NCBI GenBank assembly: GCA_022786605.1
Contig: JALFWW010000003.1
Span: forward strand, 1 to 64,000
Length of the DNA stretch: 64,000 nt
Reading direction: 5' to 3'
Source: Clostridia bacterium
GTDB lineage: Bacteria; Bacillota; Clostridia; Lachnospirales; Anaerotignaceae
The notes under the pieces were generated by a model. The model was not told the DNA's origin and did no database searches. It saw nothing but the letters and a program-made list of their open reading frames with translations. The translations under genes and the position numbers were made by a program. This document shows positions 8,730 through 17,207 of this stretch, piece by piece (position 1 is the stretch's first letter; each line of letters begins with the position of its first letter).

Positions 8730-11486
8730 CTAATTTTTACGGCGTTTTTTTGCGTCCAGAAGCCGTTGGGTTGTATTTTTATGCTCTGCCGCCGTATCCG
8801 CGGTTTTTTCCGCAGGCGTTGTTTTCTGCTCTTTTTCTTTGGGTATCTGTTCTTTTTCCGCCTGTTTTGCAGGGGCTTTCACCGGTTTTTCCGCTTTTTT
8901 CACCTGTTTTCTGTCTTTTCGTACCGCAAGAGCACCTTCCGCTTTCTGCAATGCCATAGGGAATCTCCGCAGGAAAATATCCAGCAAAAGCAGGAGTACC
9001 CCCAGTATCAGCAAGGGATTCTGCATGGACTGATGTTTCACAGACTGCGCCGCGTCTGCCGCGAAAACCTCACTGCCATTTGTCAGCACTCTGCCGCCGG
9101 TGCTTTCGACAATCTGCTGAAGGAGCTGACTGCCGTTTTCTCTGGTGGTCATATCATACTCTTTAGGATAAGACAGATAAAATCCTGTATTGGCATTGGT
9201 GGTGGTTCCGTCTTTTTCCTCCACCTGCACTGCCGCCAGATACGCCCCTTCTTTTGCCGAAGAAAAGACACCTTCATAAACACCCGGAGCCGTAGACTGC
9301 ATCTGTACCGTTTCTGTTTCGTTGTCAGAAGAAACCACCGTCACCTGTACCTGTGATACCTCCTCAGAAAAAGGCATGGTCAGCCGCAGAACGCTGTCCG
9401 CTTCACCGGCTTCCGCCGTCAGGGTCATATCCGTCATAGCATTGTTTTTCATCATCCAGGATACGGCATTGCGGAGGATTTTCACGCCGCTGTCTGATGC
9501 CAGCCATTTCTCCGTCCATTGTCCATGTACGTCAGGTGTCCACGCCACCGTTCTGCCCAGACCATACTGCCACGTTGCCAGAATGGGTTCTTCCTTGTCA
9601 CTGATGAGCACCTGATCGGCTCTTGCTTTTGCTGTGGTGCTGATATAACCATCCAATTCTGTTACAGCGTCAATGCCCGACAAAATGGCAGAAGCATCCT
9701 GCTGCTCAGGATAAAATGTTCGGTTATTGATAAATTCTTTCCCTGCCAAAATGGTTTCTTTTGCGAAAATTTCCGGCAAGTCTGTAAATTCGTCCGTAAA
9801 GTAATACCGCCCATTGCCATTGTCCGCCAAACGCTGAAGCAGTCGTGTATCGGCACTGCCCCCTACGGCTACCGTAGAAAGGGTCATGTTCCGCTGGCGC
9901 ATTTCTGCCAAAACACTGTCGTAGCCGGACTGTTCCGCCTGACCGTCTGTCAAAAGGAGGATGTGCTTCTGTTTGGTATTTTCTTCCTTCATGGCATCCA
10001 CCGCCATTTTCAAGGCGGGCAGAATACTGGTGCCGCCTTCCGCCTGAATACTGCCAATGGCATTGGTCAGAGCGTCTTTGTTTTCTGTGACATTGCAAGG
10101 TTCCATCACCCATTCAGGAAAAGAGTCAAAAGCCACCACGCCTACCCGATCGCCCTGCTGGAAATGATCCAGACTGCGGATAGCCGCTTCTTTTGCCATA
10201 TCTATGCGGGAAACGCCATAATTGCCGTCCATCATACTACCAGAGCGGTCAATGACCATAATCATGGTCAGGTCGGAATTCTGCCCTTCTGTTTTCAAAT
10301 CCATATCCACAGGGAGCATTTCTTCCAGAGGCGTATTCTGATAACCGCCTAAGGCAAAAGCATTTTCGCCGCCGCTGATCAGCAGACCGCCACCAGTGGT
10401 GCGGACATAAGTTTCCAACGCAGGCAAAAAACCTTCCGGCAGATTTTCCGCCGATACATTGGCAAGGATGACCCCATCATAGGCTCCCAGCTGCTCCATG
10501 GCTGTGGGTGCACTGCCTGCTGTCACTTTCTGGACAGCCACCTGACCGGAAAGCATACTTTCCCATTCTCTGCCGCTGTCCTCCTGCTCTACAATGAGGA
10601 TTCTGGGAATATCTTCTATATAAGTATAAGCATAAACCCGGTTGTTTTCTGCCATGGTGTCCTGGGCTGGAATAATTTCCGCCCGATAGGTGACACCACC
10701 GCCAGTAGTGGTCATATCAGAAAATACCATACGGGTTTCCCCTTTATGGATTTCCGCCGATTCATCAGCGATGAGGGTATTGCCTTTGTAAAGCCGTACC
10801 TGCGCTGTAGTATCAATGTTTGCGTCAATCTGCAACGCCAATTCATAGCGGCTGTTGATGCTGATGACTTCTGCCAGTTCCAGCTTCGTCGACTGCACTT
10901 CCGGCTGTTCTTCGGACACCAGAGGATATACATCAACGGTGATGCCTTGTGCCGCCAATGCCCGTGCCTGCTGCAAAGCATTGCCTTCTGTTTCGTTGCC
11001 GTCAGACAGAAGGACAATGCGTTTTGCGGTACCATCCGGCAAAAGAGACGCCGACAGCCGCAGGGCATTTTCCAGAGAACTGCCACCTTTGTCCACCAAA
11101 GACAAAAAGCCTGCCGTTACATTGGTATCTTTATCCGGCGTCAGTTCCACGCCAGCCCGTTTCCCAAAGGAAACCAGCCCCAACTGGTCTCGATTTTCCT
11201 TCGCTTGCTGGGCTTCCTGCAAAAACGCCTGTACCTCCGCTTCCGTTTTCTCCACGCTGGCGGAACGGTCCACGGCGAATACCGTTGTGGTGGTATTGGC
11301 TGTCATAAGCAACGTAGGGTTTGCCATGGCAAGGATCAGCACAAAGCAAAGTACCGCCCGCATGATGGTATGGACTTTTTTCCGAAACGGCGTTGCAAAC
11401 TGTCCGCCTTTGGCAAAAAACAGTATGGCTGCCATTACGGGAATCAATAAAATCAGCCAATATGGCTGCTGCCAATCAATGTTCAC
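8730..11486 (-). CDS. Large membrane protein with two von Willebrand A domains
   Basis: 918 residues. Two N-terminal helices (about 10-28 and 38-60) are followed by a first VWA domain whose metal site reads DRSAS (about 72-76). A glutamine-amidotransferase-like segment (about 310-400) follows, then a second VWA domain with a canonical DRSGS metal site near 412, GTSILP and LLTDGQ. A final helix near 850 precedes a cytoplasmic Lys/Glu/Ala-rich tail. Such BatA-like proteins are thought to scaffold envelope complexes through Mg2+-dependent protein contacts. It overlaps the upstream VWA gene by 11 nt and is the last gene of the operon. Function is unassigned. Confidence 0.85.
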   Translation of the reverse strand: MNIDWQQPYWLILLIPVMAAILFFAKGGQFATPFRKKVHTIMRAVLCFVLILAMANPTLLMTANTTTTVFAVDRSASVEKTEAEVQAFLQEAQQAKENRDQLGLVSFGKRAGVELTPDKDTNVTAGFLSLVDKGGSSLENALRLSASLLPDGTAKRIVLLSDGNETEGNALQQARALAAQGITVDVYPLVSEEQPEVQSTKLELAEVISINSRYELALQIDANIDTTAQVRLYKGNTLIADESAEIHKGETRMVFSDMTTTGGGVTYRAEIIPAQDTMAENNRVYAYTYIEDIPRILIVEQEDSGREWESMLSGQVAVQKVTAGSAPTAMEQLGAYDGVILANVSAENLPEGFLPALETYVRTTGGGLLISGGENAFALGGYQNTPLEEMLPVDMDLKTEGQNSDLTMIMVIDRSGSMMDGNYGVSRIDMAKEAAIRSLDHFQQGDRVGVVAFDSFPEWVMEPCNVTENKDALTNAIGSIQAEGGTSILPALKMAVDAMKEENTKQKHILLLTDGQAEQSGYDSVLAEMRQRNMTLSTVAVGGSADTRLLQRLADNGNGRYYFTDEFTDLPEIFAKETILAGKEFINNRTFYPEQQDASAILSGIDAVTELDGYISTTAKARADQVLISDKEEPILATWQYGLGRTVAWTPDVHGQWTEKWLASDSGVKILRNAVSWMMKNNAMTDMTLTAEAGEADSVLRLTMPFSEEVSQVQVTVVSSDNETETVQMQSTAPGVYEGVFSSAKEGAYLAAVQVEEKDGTTTNANTGFYLSYPKEYDMTTRENGSQLLQQIVESTGGRVLTNGSEVFAADAAQSVKHQSMQNPLLILGVLLLLLDIFLRRFPMALQKAEGALAVRKDRKQVKKAEKPVKAPAKQAEKEQIPKEKEQKTTPAEKTADTAAEHKNTTQRLLDAKKRRKN

Positions 11487-13272
11487 GGCAATTCACCCGC
11501 CATTCTACAAGTAATACCACAAGGAGCAGCAACAGTACCCATTTCAGGATGCTTCTGCTGCCTTGAATTTCTTTGGTTGTGGACTGTGTCTCTTCCGTCT
11601 GTTCTCCCCGCAGGGATAAATCCGATTCCCCTTCGGTTTTCGCATTGACGCCAAAGGGCGTTTCTGTCACATTCTGTGCGCTATCTGTTTCCCGGATGGT
11701 ATAAAGCCCCGGTTCTGCCGTTTCCGTCAAAGTCTGAGGAGGAAATGGCGGCGCAATGGAAATTTCCTTGCCTGCCGCAGTGACTACCTGCGCCGTTTCT
11801 GTGGTAGGCAGCAGAGAAAGGCTCACCTGTTCTCCTGCCGTCACTTGGGAAACCCCTGCGCCGTTGGCAGGGAAATACCATTCCATCAAGCGATACAGCA
11901 GGATAGGAAATTCTGTCCGCAAAGGAAAATCACTGTCATGAAGGTCAAAGCCCAGAACAGCCACTTTTCTGCCATTTGTTTCTCCGTAAAGCCCTAATGT
12001 CTGCCCTTCTGCCTGTAAAAAGGCTGTACCCCAAGAAGCGGAAAGAGGCGTTCCTTTTACCAGCGCAAAAGAAATATCACCGCAGTTTTCCAGACCACTG
12101 TCCGCCAGTCCCCGGACATTTGCCGCAAATTCCCGTTCTGCTCCCGTTTCCACAATACCGTTTCCGCTGGGTGGATTAATGAGGAACCAATGGCCATCGG
12201 TGGGCATGGTTTTGGGCAATACGCCGTCAAACACATACAGACTGTAACCCGATAAATTTTCCTGCAAAGTATCTGTCTGATACAGTTCCACCTGATCGGA
12301 CAGAGAAAGGGCTTTTTCCAAAAAGAGATTGCTTTGAGAAACCAGCAGCACTTTCTGCTGCTTAGCCGCTGCCAATCCCGCAAAACGACTGTTATCTGCC
12401 GTCAGGGCATCTTCTGGAGAAATCCGCACTTCCAGTGTTTTTGTTTCCGTAGGAACGCCACGGAATACCACGTCTGTATCCCCTCCGGCTGCCGCTGTGA
12501 CGGTTTTGGTGTCAAAAGCCGCACCATCCGTATAAAGGGTAACGGTTTTCTCCTGGTCACTTTTGCCATAGTGATGGAGCCTTGCCATGACATACAATCC
12601 ATCTTCCTGGGCTGTGTGAGAAAGGAGTGTCACTGCCGTATTCTCCCCATCTCCGGCGTAGACCTGTTCCGTTGCGGATAATGTGCCAAGATTGCCGTAT
12701 CCGTCTGTATACACCAGAATTTCACCGCCCAGCGCTTCCTGTTCCGCTGAAAGCAGGCTTTTCGCTTCTTCCCAGTTGACGCCGCCGGCTGTAGGAGATG
12801 CGTTTTCCACCATACGCAGAACCACATCTTTTTCCCCGCCGCTGACAGCAAGGATAGGCGTATCTGTGAGCATCACCAGAGAAAAACGAGAGCCCGGCGC
12901 CGTATTTTCCAAAAGTTCTGTCAAATCCGCCTTTGCGGCATCAAAACGGCTTTTTTCCACGTCCGTGGCCTGCATGCTCAAAGAGCAGTCCAAACCAATG
13001 ATATAATCCCGCACCTGTATTTTCCCCATGAGATAAGGACCGGACAAGGCAAGGGCAAGGAGAAGTGCCGCCGCGATCTGCAAAAACATCAGCAGATTTT
13101 TCCGCAGCTTCTGCCATGGCTCCTGTGCCTTTGTCTGGGTCAATACCTTTTCCCAAAGATACAAACTAGGTACTTGTTTTTCTTTATATTTTTGTTTCAG
13201 TAAATACATCAACAGGATCACCGGCACGGCGAGCAGTGCCAATCCTCCCAAAAGGGGCTGTGCAAAGCGCAT
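11476..13272 (-). CDS. BatA-like von Willebrand A membrane protein
   Basis: 598 residues. The N-terminal BatA-type region has a helix at about 7-24 ending LLKQKYKEKQVPSLYLW and a second helix near 60-80. A VWA domain follows with metal site DCSLS (about 94-98) and LVYTDG-like end strand. A long extracellular beta-rich part and a C-terminal helix (about 575-590) ending in a short basic tail complete it. Topology places most of the protein outside the membrane between helices. It overlaps the next VWA gene, implying translational coupling and probably a heteromeric complex. A cysteine within the MIDAS loop is unusual but keeps the DxSxS pattern. Confidence 0.85.
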   Translation of the reverse strand: MRFAQPLLGGLALLAVPVILLMYLLKQKYKEKQVPSLYLWEKVLTQTKAQEPWQKLRKNLLMFLQIAAALLLALALSGPYLMGKIQVRDYIIGLDCSLSMQATDVEKSRFDAAKADLTELLENTAPGSRFSLVMLTDTPILAVSGGEKDVVLRMVENASPTAGGVNWEEAKSLLSAEQEALGGEILVYTDGYGNLGTLSATEQVYAGDGENTAVTLLSHTAQEDGLYVMARLHHYGKSDQEKTVTLYTDGAAFDTKTVTAAAGGDTDVVFRGVPTETKTLEVRISPEDALTADNSRFAGLAAAKQQKVLLVSQSNLFLEKALSLSDQVELYQTDTLQENLSGYSLYVFDGVLPKTMPTDGHWFLINPPSGNGIVETGAEREFAANVRGLADSGLENCGDISFALVKGTPLSASWGTAFLQAEGQTLGLYGETNGRKVAVLGFDLHDSDFPLRTEFPILLYRLMEWYFPANGAGVSQVTAGEQVSLSLLPTTETAQVVTAAGKEISIAPPFPPQTLTETAEPGLYTIRETDSAQNVTETPFGVNAKTEGESDLSLRGEQTEETQSTTKEIQGSRSILKWVLLLLLVVLLVEWRVNCREH

Positions 13273-13297
13273 CGTCCCCCTCCTCTCTGCCTGTTAA

Positions 13298-13885
13298 CTA
13301 AGCGGCACAAGCCTGCAAGTATGCCGCCACATCCTCTGGTACCTGATACACTGCCACAAAATTCTCCTTGGGAATGAGAATGTCCAGATATTTCGTCATG
13401 CCGTCCAGAATCTCCAGTGTCACATACCCCTCTTCATAAACAGTCATCTGGGCAATCTTATAATCCGTATTGGACACCGTTTCACCCAGTTCAATGGTGG
13501 CATTCTGCCGCAGGGCAAAGGTACCGCTTTCTGTCACATCTTCAGGCAATGCGTCCACCTTTGTCCAGTCGGAAACTTGAATGTCTTTCAAAAAGGCATC
13601 CATATCCTCCACTGCCATACCATCACTTTTGATGACACGAACAGGCTTTCCATGGTTGTTTTCTTCCAGAAAAATTTTCTCTGCCCAGTTGATCTTCGCC
13701 ATTTCTTCTTCGATTTCCGCCTGTGCTTTCTCCCAAGCTGCGCCAGCTTCTTCCATGGCACTGCCCAACTGCTGGGAGGCATCCTTCAAACCATCTTTCA
13801 ACTGCTGTTCATCCTCCGCAGAAAGATTCCCGCAGCCTGCCAGCATGCAAAGGGACAATACCCCTGCCATTTTCCAGATTTTCAT
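13298..13885 (-). CDS. Small lipoprotein of the VWA operon
   Basis: 195 residues with a clear lipoprotein signal: basic MKIWK, a hydrophobic core and the lipobox LAGC at residues 15-18, giving a lipid-anchored protein after cleavage before Cys18. The next 60 residues are helical and rich in Gln, Glu and Ala. The remainder looks like a compact alpha/beta domain. No family was recognised. It lies 17 nt after the coiled-coil membrane gene and 25 nt before the BatA-like gene, in the same operon. AAGAAGG precedes the start. Confidence 0.75.
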   Translation of the reverse strand: MKIWKMAGVLSLCMLAGCGNLSAEDEQQLKDGLKDASQQLGSAMEEAGAAWEKAQAEIEEEMAKINWAEKIFLEENNHGKPVRVIKSDGMAVEDMDAFLKDIQVSDWTKVDALPEDVTESGTFALRQNATIELGETVSNTDYKIAQMTVYEEGYVTLEILDGMTKYLDILIPKENFVAVYQVPEDVAAYLQACAA

Positions 13886-13902
13886 ATAAAATTCCTTCTT
13901 TC

Positions 13903-15384
13903 TTACCGTTCCAGTGTGGCGAAATAATCAGAAACCAGTTCCCGCATGCCATAGGGCACACTGCTGTTTTCCAGTGTTTCCATGGCTTCGTTGCGGTACT
14001 GCCCATAGACCGTATCATAAGGCACAGAGGTACCTGCCTGCCCCATGGTACGGTGTTCTGTTACAGTGGTCTGACCTTCCTCAGAATCCGTTCCTTTCAG
14101 CTGGGCATCATAACCATCTTTGCCTGCCGCGGAACGGGTATAAATTTTTTCCGGTTCCGTATGACCAAAGCCACGGCCCTGACCGCCTGTGCCATTGCCA
14201 GTGCCGCCATTGCCGCCATTCGTGGTTTTTCCGCCGTTTCCCTGACCTTCGCTGCCCTGACCTTCGCCGCCCTGACCTTCGCCGCCGGTGGACTCACTGC
14301 CGCTTTCCACTTTTTTCGCCAGACTTTGCTGTCCTACGTTCCGGTTGAGTTTTTGCAGGCTGCTTCTGAGGGCACTATTCACCTGTGCCTGAGAAAGGAG
14401 GGCATTTTTCACCGCTTCCCCTGCTTCTGACGGGTCTGCCCCATTTTCCAGAGCTTCTTCCAAGGCTTTCAAGGCTTCCTGCAACTCCTCATCACTGATG
14501 TTTTCCGCAGCTTCTGCCAGCTGTTGTGCTAGGGCTGCCGCCTGCCCTTTATCCATGGCTGCCATTTTCTGCAACAGCTGTTCCATCGCCTGAGAAATGG
14601 CTGCCTCATCCCCTTGTTCCAAGGCTTCAGACAATGCTGCCGTACTTTCTTCCTGCTTCAGTGTTTCCGCCAACTCCTTCAAATCTTTGGGGACACTTTC
14701 CTTTTCCAGCTGTTTCATATTCTGCTGGGCTTTCCGCACAGCTTCCTCGGCGGCTTTTTTGGTCTTTGCTGTTTTCAAATCTTTTTCCAGCGCCTTTGCC
14801 GCCTCCAGAAAGACTTTCTTCTCCTCTTTGGAAAGTTCCGGTGTTTCTTCTTTCTTTACCTGCTCGATTCTTTCCAGCTGGGCATTGGCATAGACTTCCG
14901 CCTCTTTATCCCGCAGTACAGGCACAAAACCGGCACCAATGGTGAGCACCACCACCAGCGCCAGAACACGCATCACCTTCACAGGCAAACACATCCGGTA
15001 AAGTTTCGCGAAATCCATTTCTTTGGCTTTGGCAAACCCATCTGCCACTGCCATTTCTTCCACGGGATTCTGTGTGCCTTTGCCCAGAAGTTCCATAGTG
15101 GTGATCATTCGTTCCGCGCCGCCCAAAGCGTCTGCCGCTTCCGCCGTTTCTTTCTCTGTTACTTTTCGCAGGGAAAACGCTGCTGTGAGTGCTGTGAGCA
15201 GCCCCAGCAAAACAAACACGCCGCAGAGAGACAAAGCCGGAATCTCCGTCCAAAATTTGGACAATACAACAACGGCGAGGCATAAAATGCCTGCCGCCGT
15301 TTCTCCATATATAAACCATTTCAAAAACCGCTCCGCCATGAGTTTATGCCGCAGGGGAGCCAGTAAACGTAAAAATTCTTTCAT
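13903..15384 (-). CDS. Coiled-coil membrane protein, DUF4175-like
   Basis: 493 residues. Two N-terminal hydrophobic helices (about 27-45 and 50-70) and a third near 138-158 precede a long, highly charged, probably coiled-coil stretch (about 170-345, many Lys/Glu/Ala). A Gly/Glu/Gln/Asn low-complexity linker (about 365-400) and a C-terminal part with YGQYRNEAMETLENS follow. The arrangement resembles DUF4175-type proteins found beside VWA/BatA genes, but this is a resemblance only. The start lies 3 nt after the permease stop, so translation is coupled. Confidence 0.7.
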   Translation of the reverse strand: MKEFLRLLAPLRHKLMAERFLKWFIYGETAAGILCLAVVVLSKFWTEIPALSLCGVFVLLGLLTALTAAFSLRKVTEKETAEAADALGGAERMITTMELLGKGTQNPVEEMAVADGFAKAKEMDFAKLYRMCLPVKVMRVLALVVVLTIGAGFVPVLRDKEAEVYANAQLERIEQVKKEETPELSKEEKKVFLEAAKALEKDLKTAKTKKAAEEAVRKAQQNMKQLEKESVPKDLKELAETLKQEESTAALSEALEQGDEAAISQAMEQLLQKMAAMDKGQAAALAQQLAEAAENISDEELQEALKALEEALENGADPSEAGEAVKNALLSQAQVNSALRSSLQKLNRNVGQQSLAKKVESGSESTGGEGQGGEGQGSEGQGNGGKTTNGGNGGTGNGTGGQGRGFGHTEPEKIYTRSAAGKDGYDAQLKGTDSEEGQTTVTEHRTMGQAGTSVPYDTVYGQYRNEAMETLENSSVPYGMRELVSDYFATLER

Positions 15385-15387
15385 GGC

Positions 15388-16284
15388 TTATCCTTCCTTT
15401 TTCCGTACCTTCTTTTTCCGTACTTTCTTTTCCCGTACCGGATTGATGATATACGCAGAAAGCAATACAAACACCACAATGATCGCCAGATCAAATACCA
15501 GATGCAGCAGCCACATATGTGTGCCCATCCACTGATAAATCGCAGATGTCTGGTCCGTCATACGCAGCAAAGAACTGGTCACGTTAATCCCCAGCTGGGC
15601 ATCCATCAAAGAGAAAAACGCCACACCAGGGTTTGGAATCAGGATCAAAATGGTTGCCAGTACAGGAATATCTCCGTTATAAATACCGTCATAAGACATA
15701 TAGTAAAAAGCCAGCAGCACCAAAGTACCGAAGCACAAAAATCCAATGACCAGATACATAAGCACGATGGATACAATGGTGCGTTTAAACAGACAAGAGA
15801 AAAATACAGAAACACTGCCTACCATACAAGCTGTCACCAGCACAAAGGCAAACACTTCCGCTACCTGCACCACAGATACGGCACCAAAGTAAAAGGCAAT
15901 GGCAAAAATAGGCAATGTTGCCACCACCAGCAGCAGCACATACATCAAAGAGGATGCCAGTTTTCCCAGTACAATGGAAAGAGGGCTCATTTTTGTCACC
16001 AGCAGCAGATCCAATGTCTGCCGTTCCCGTTCCCCACTGATACTGCCTGCCGCCACTGCCGGGGCAGTCAAAAGCACCAGCCCCATCTGCACCGCAGCCA
16101 GCACCACATAGAGCCACACCATCGCCGAGGGGTCAAAGCTCAAATCGTGATTCTGGAATATCGCCAAATCAATATACAGCATGGCGCCCACTGCTGAGAT
16201 GATCAGAAACACCACCAACGCCCCATAAGTTTTCCAGCTGCGCATAGTGGTAATGGCTTCTTTCCGCAAAACCGGATTCATCAT
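15388..16284 (-). CDS. ABC-2 type transporter permease
   Basis: 298 residues with six hydrophobic helices (near 22-42, 58-78, 108-130, 140-165, 172-195 and 262-282) and the ABC-2 signature SGERERQTLDLLLVT near 82-96 that docks to the ATPase. The ATG overlaps the ATPase stop in ATGA. The C-terminus is a short Lys/Arg run. It is the membrane half of an exporter or envelope-remodelling ABC complex. The substrate is unknown; the operon context with VWA proteins suggests an extracytoplasmic assembly role, which is inference. Confidence 0.88.
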   Translation of the reverse strand: MMNPVLRKEAITTMRSWKTYGALVVFLIISAVGAMLYIDLAIFQNHDLSFDPSAMVWLYVVLAAVQMGLVLLTAPAVAAGSISGERERQTLDLLLVTKMSPLSIVLGKLASSLMYVLLLVVATLPIFAIAFYFGAVSVVQVAEVFAFVLVTACMVGSVSVFFSCLFKRTIVSIVLMYLVIGFLCFGTLVLLAFYYMSYDGIYNGDIPVLATILILIPNPGVAFFSLMDAQLGINVTSSLLRMTDQTSAIYQWMGTHMWLLHLVFDLAIIVVFVLLSAYIINPVREKKVRKKKVRKKEG

Positions 16285-17207
16285 ACGCCTGCACCTCCTG
16301 TCACCTGCATGAAGATTTCTTCCAGATTGCCTTCTTTCTCACGGAAGGACACAATTCCAATGCCCTTTTCCACCAGATGTTTCAGGATTTCCGCCAGCAT
16401 TTCCTCGCTGCCGTCAAATACAAATTCCAGATCGCTGGTGTTTTCCGTGATTTCTTTTACCGCAGGCATTTCCCGCAGAATTTCCACTGCGCGGGATACT
16501 TCCGCCAGAGGGCGCACATAAATGACGCGTTTCTGGGTCAGCTGCCGCATGATTTCCTGCACCGTTCCCTGTGCCGCCAGTTTCCCTTGGTTGATGATGC
16601 CCACTTCTGTACACATCTCTGCCAACTCCGGCAGGATATGAGAGCTGATGACAACGGTTTTTCCCATGGACTGCAACTGTTTGAGGATTTCCTTCATTTC
16701 CACACGGGCACGAGGGTCAAGACCCGATGCCGGTTCATCCAAAATCAGTAGTTTCGGGTCATGGATGAGGCTCCGTGCCAGACAAAGACGCTGTTTCATC
16801 CCTCTGGAAAGAGAATCCACATAAGCCTCTTTTTTATGGGACAGGTCTACGATATCCAGCAGACCGTCAATGATGTCCTTCCGGTCTTTATAGGGAATCT
16901 CATATGTTCCCGCGTAAAAATCCATGTATTCCGTCACTTTCAGGTTATCGTACACGCCGAAAAAGTCCGGCATATATCCAATTTTCGTCCGCAGCAGTCT
17001 GGGATTTTTTGTCATATCCACGTCATCCATCCAGATGCTGCCTTCTGTTGCCTGCAAAAGTCCTGCCATGATACGCATGGTGGTGGTCTTTCCTGCGCCG
17101 TTTGGTCCTACAAAGCCGTAAATACTGCCATCAGGCACGGTCAGTGTCAAACGATCCACTGCCGTAAAATTGCCGTAGCGTTTCACCAGTTCTTTCATTT
17201 CAAGCAT
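16281..17207 (-). CDS. ABC transporter ATP-binding protein (ABC-2 partner)
   Basis: 308 residues, typical of ABC-2 ATPases (CcmA/NatA group). Walker A GPNGAGKTTT near 34-43, Q-loop GYMPDFFG near 82, signature LSRGMKQRL near 133, Walker B LLILDEPASGLD near 153 and the H-loop SSHIL near 189 are all intact. The C-terminal 80 residues match the regulatory extension common in this group. Its ATG overlaps the end of the 841-residue gene by 8 nt, with AAAGGAGG inside that coding region, so the two are translationally coupled. It energises the permease encoded immediately downstream. Confidence 0.93.
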   Translation of the reverse strand: MLEMKELVKRYGNFTAVDRLTLTVPDGSIYGFVGPNGAGKTTTMRIMAGLLQATEGSIWMDDVDMTKNPRLLRTKIGYMPDFFGVYDNLKVTEYMDFYAGTYEIPYKDRKDIIDGLLDIVDLSHKKEAYVDSLSRGMKQRLCLARSLIHDPKLLILDEPASGLDPRARVEMKEILKQLQSMGKTVVISSHILPELAEMCTEVGIINQGKLAAQGTVQEIMRQLTQKRVIYVRPLAEVSRAVEILREMPAVKEITENTSDLEFVFDGSEEMLAEILKHLVEKGIGIVSFREKEGNLEEIFMQVTGGAGV

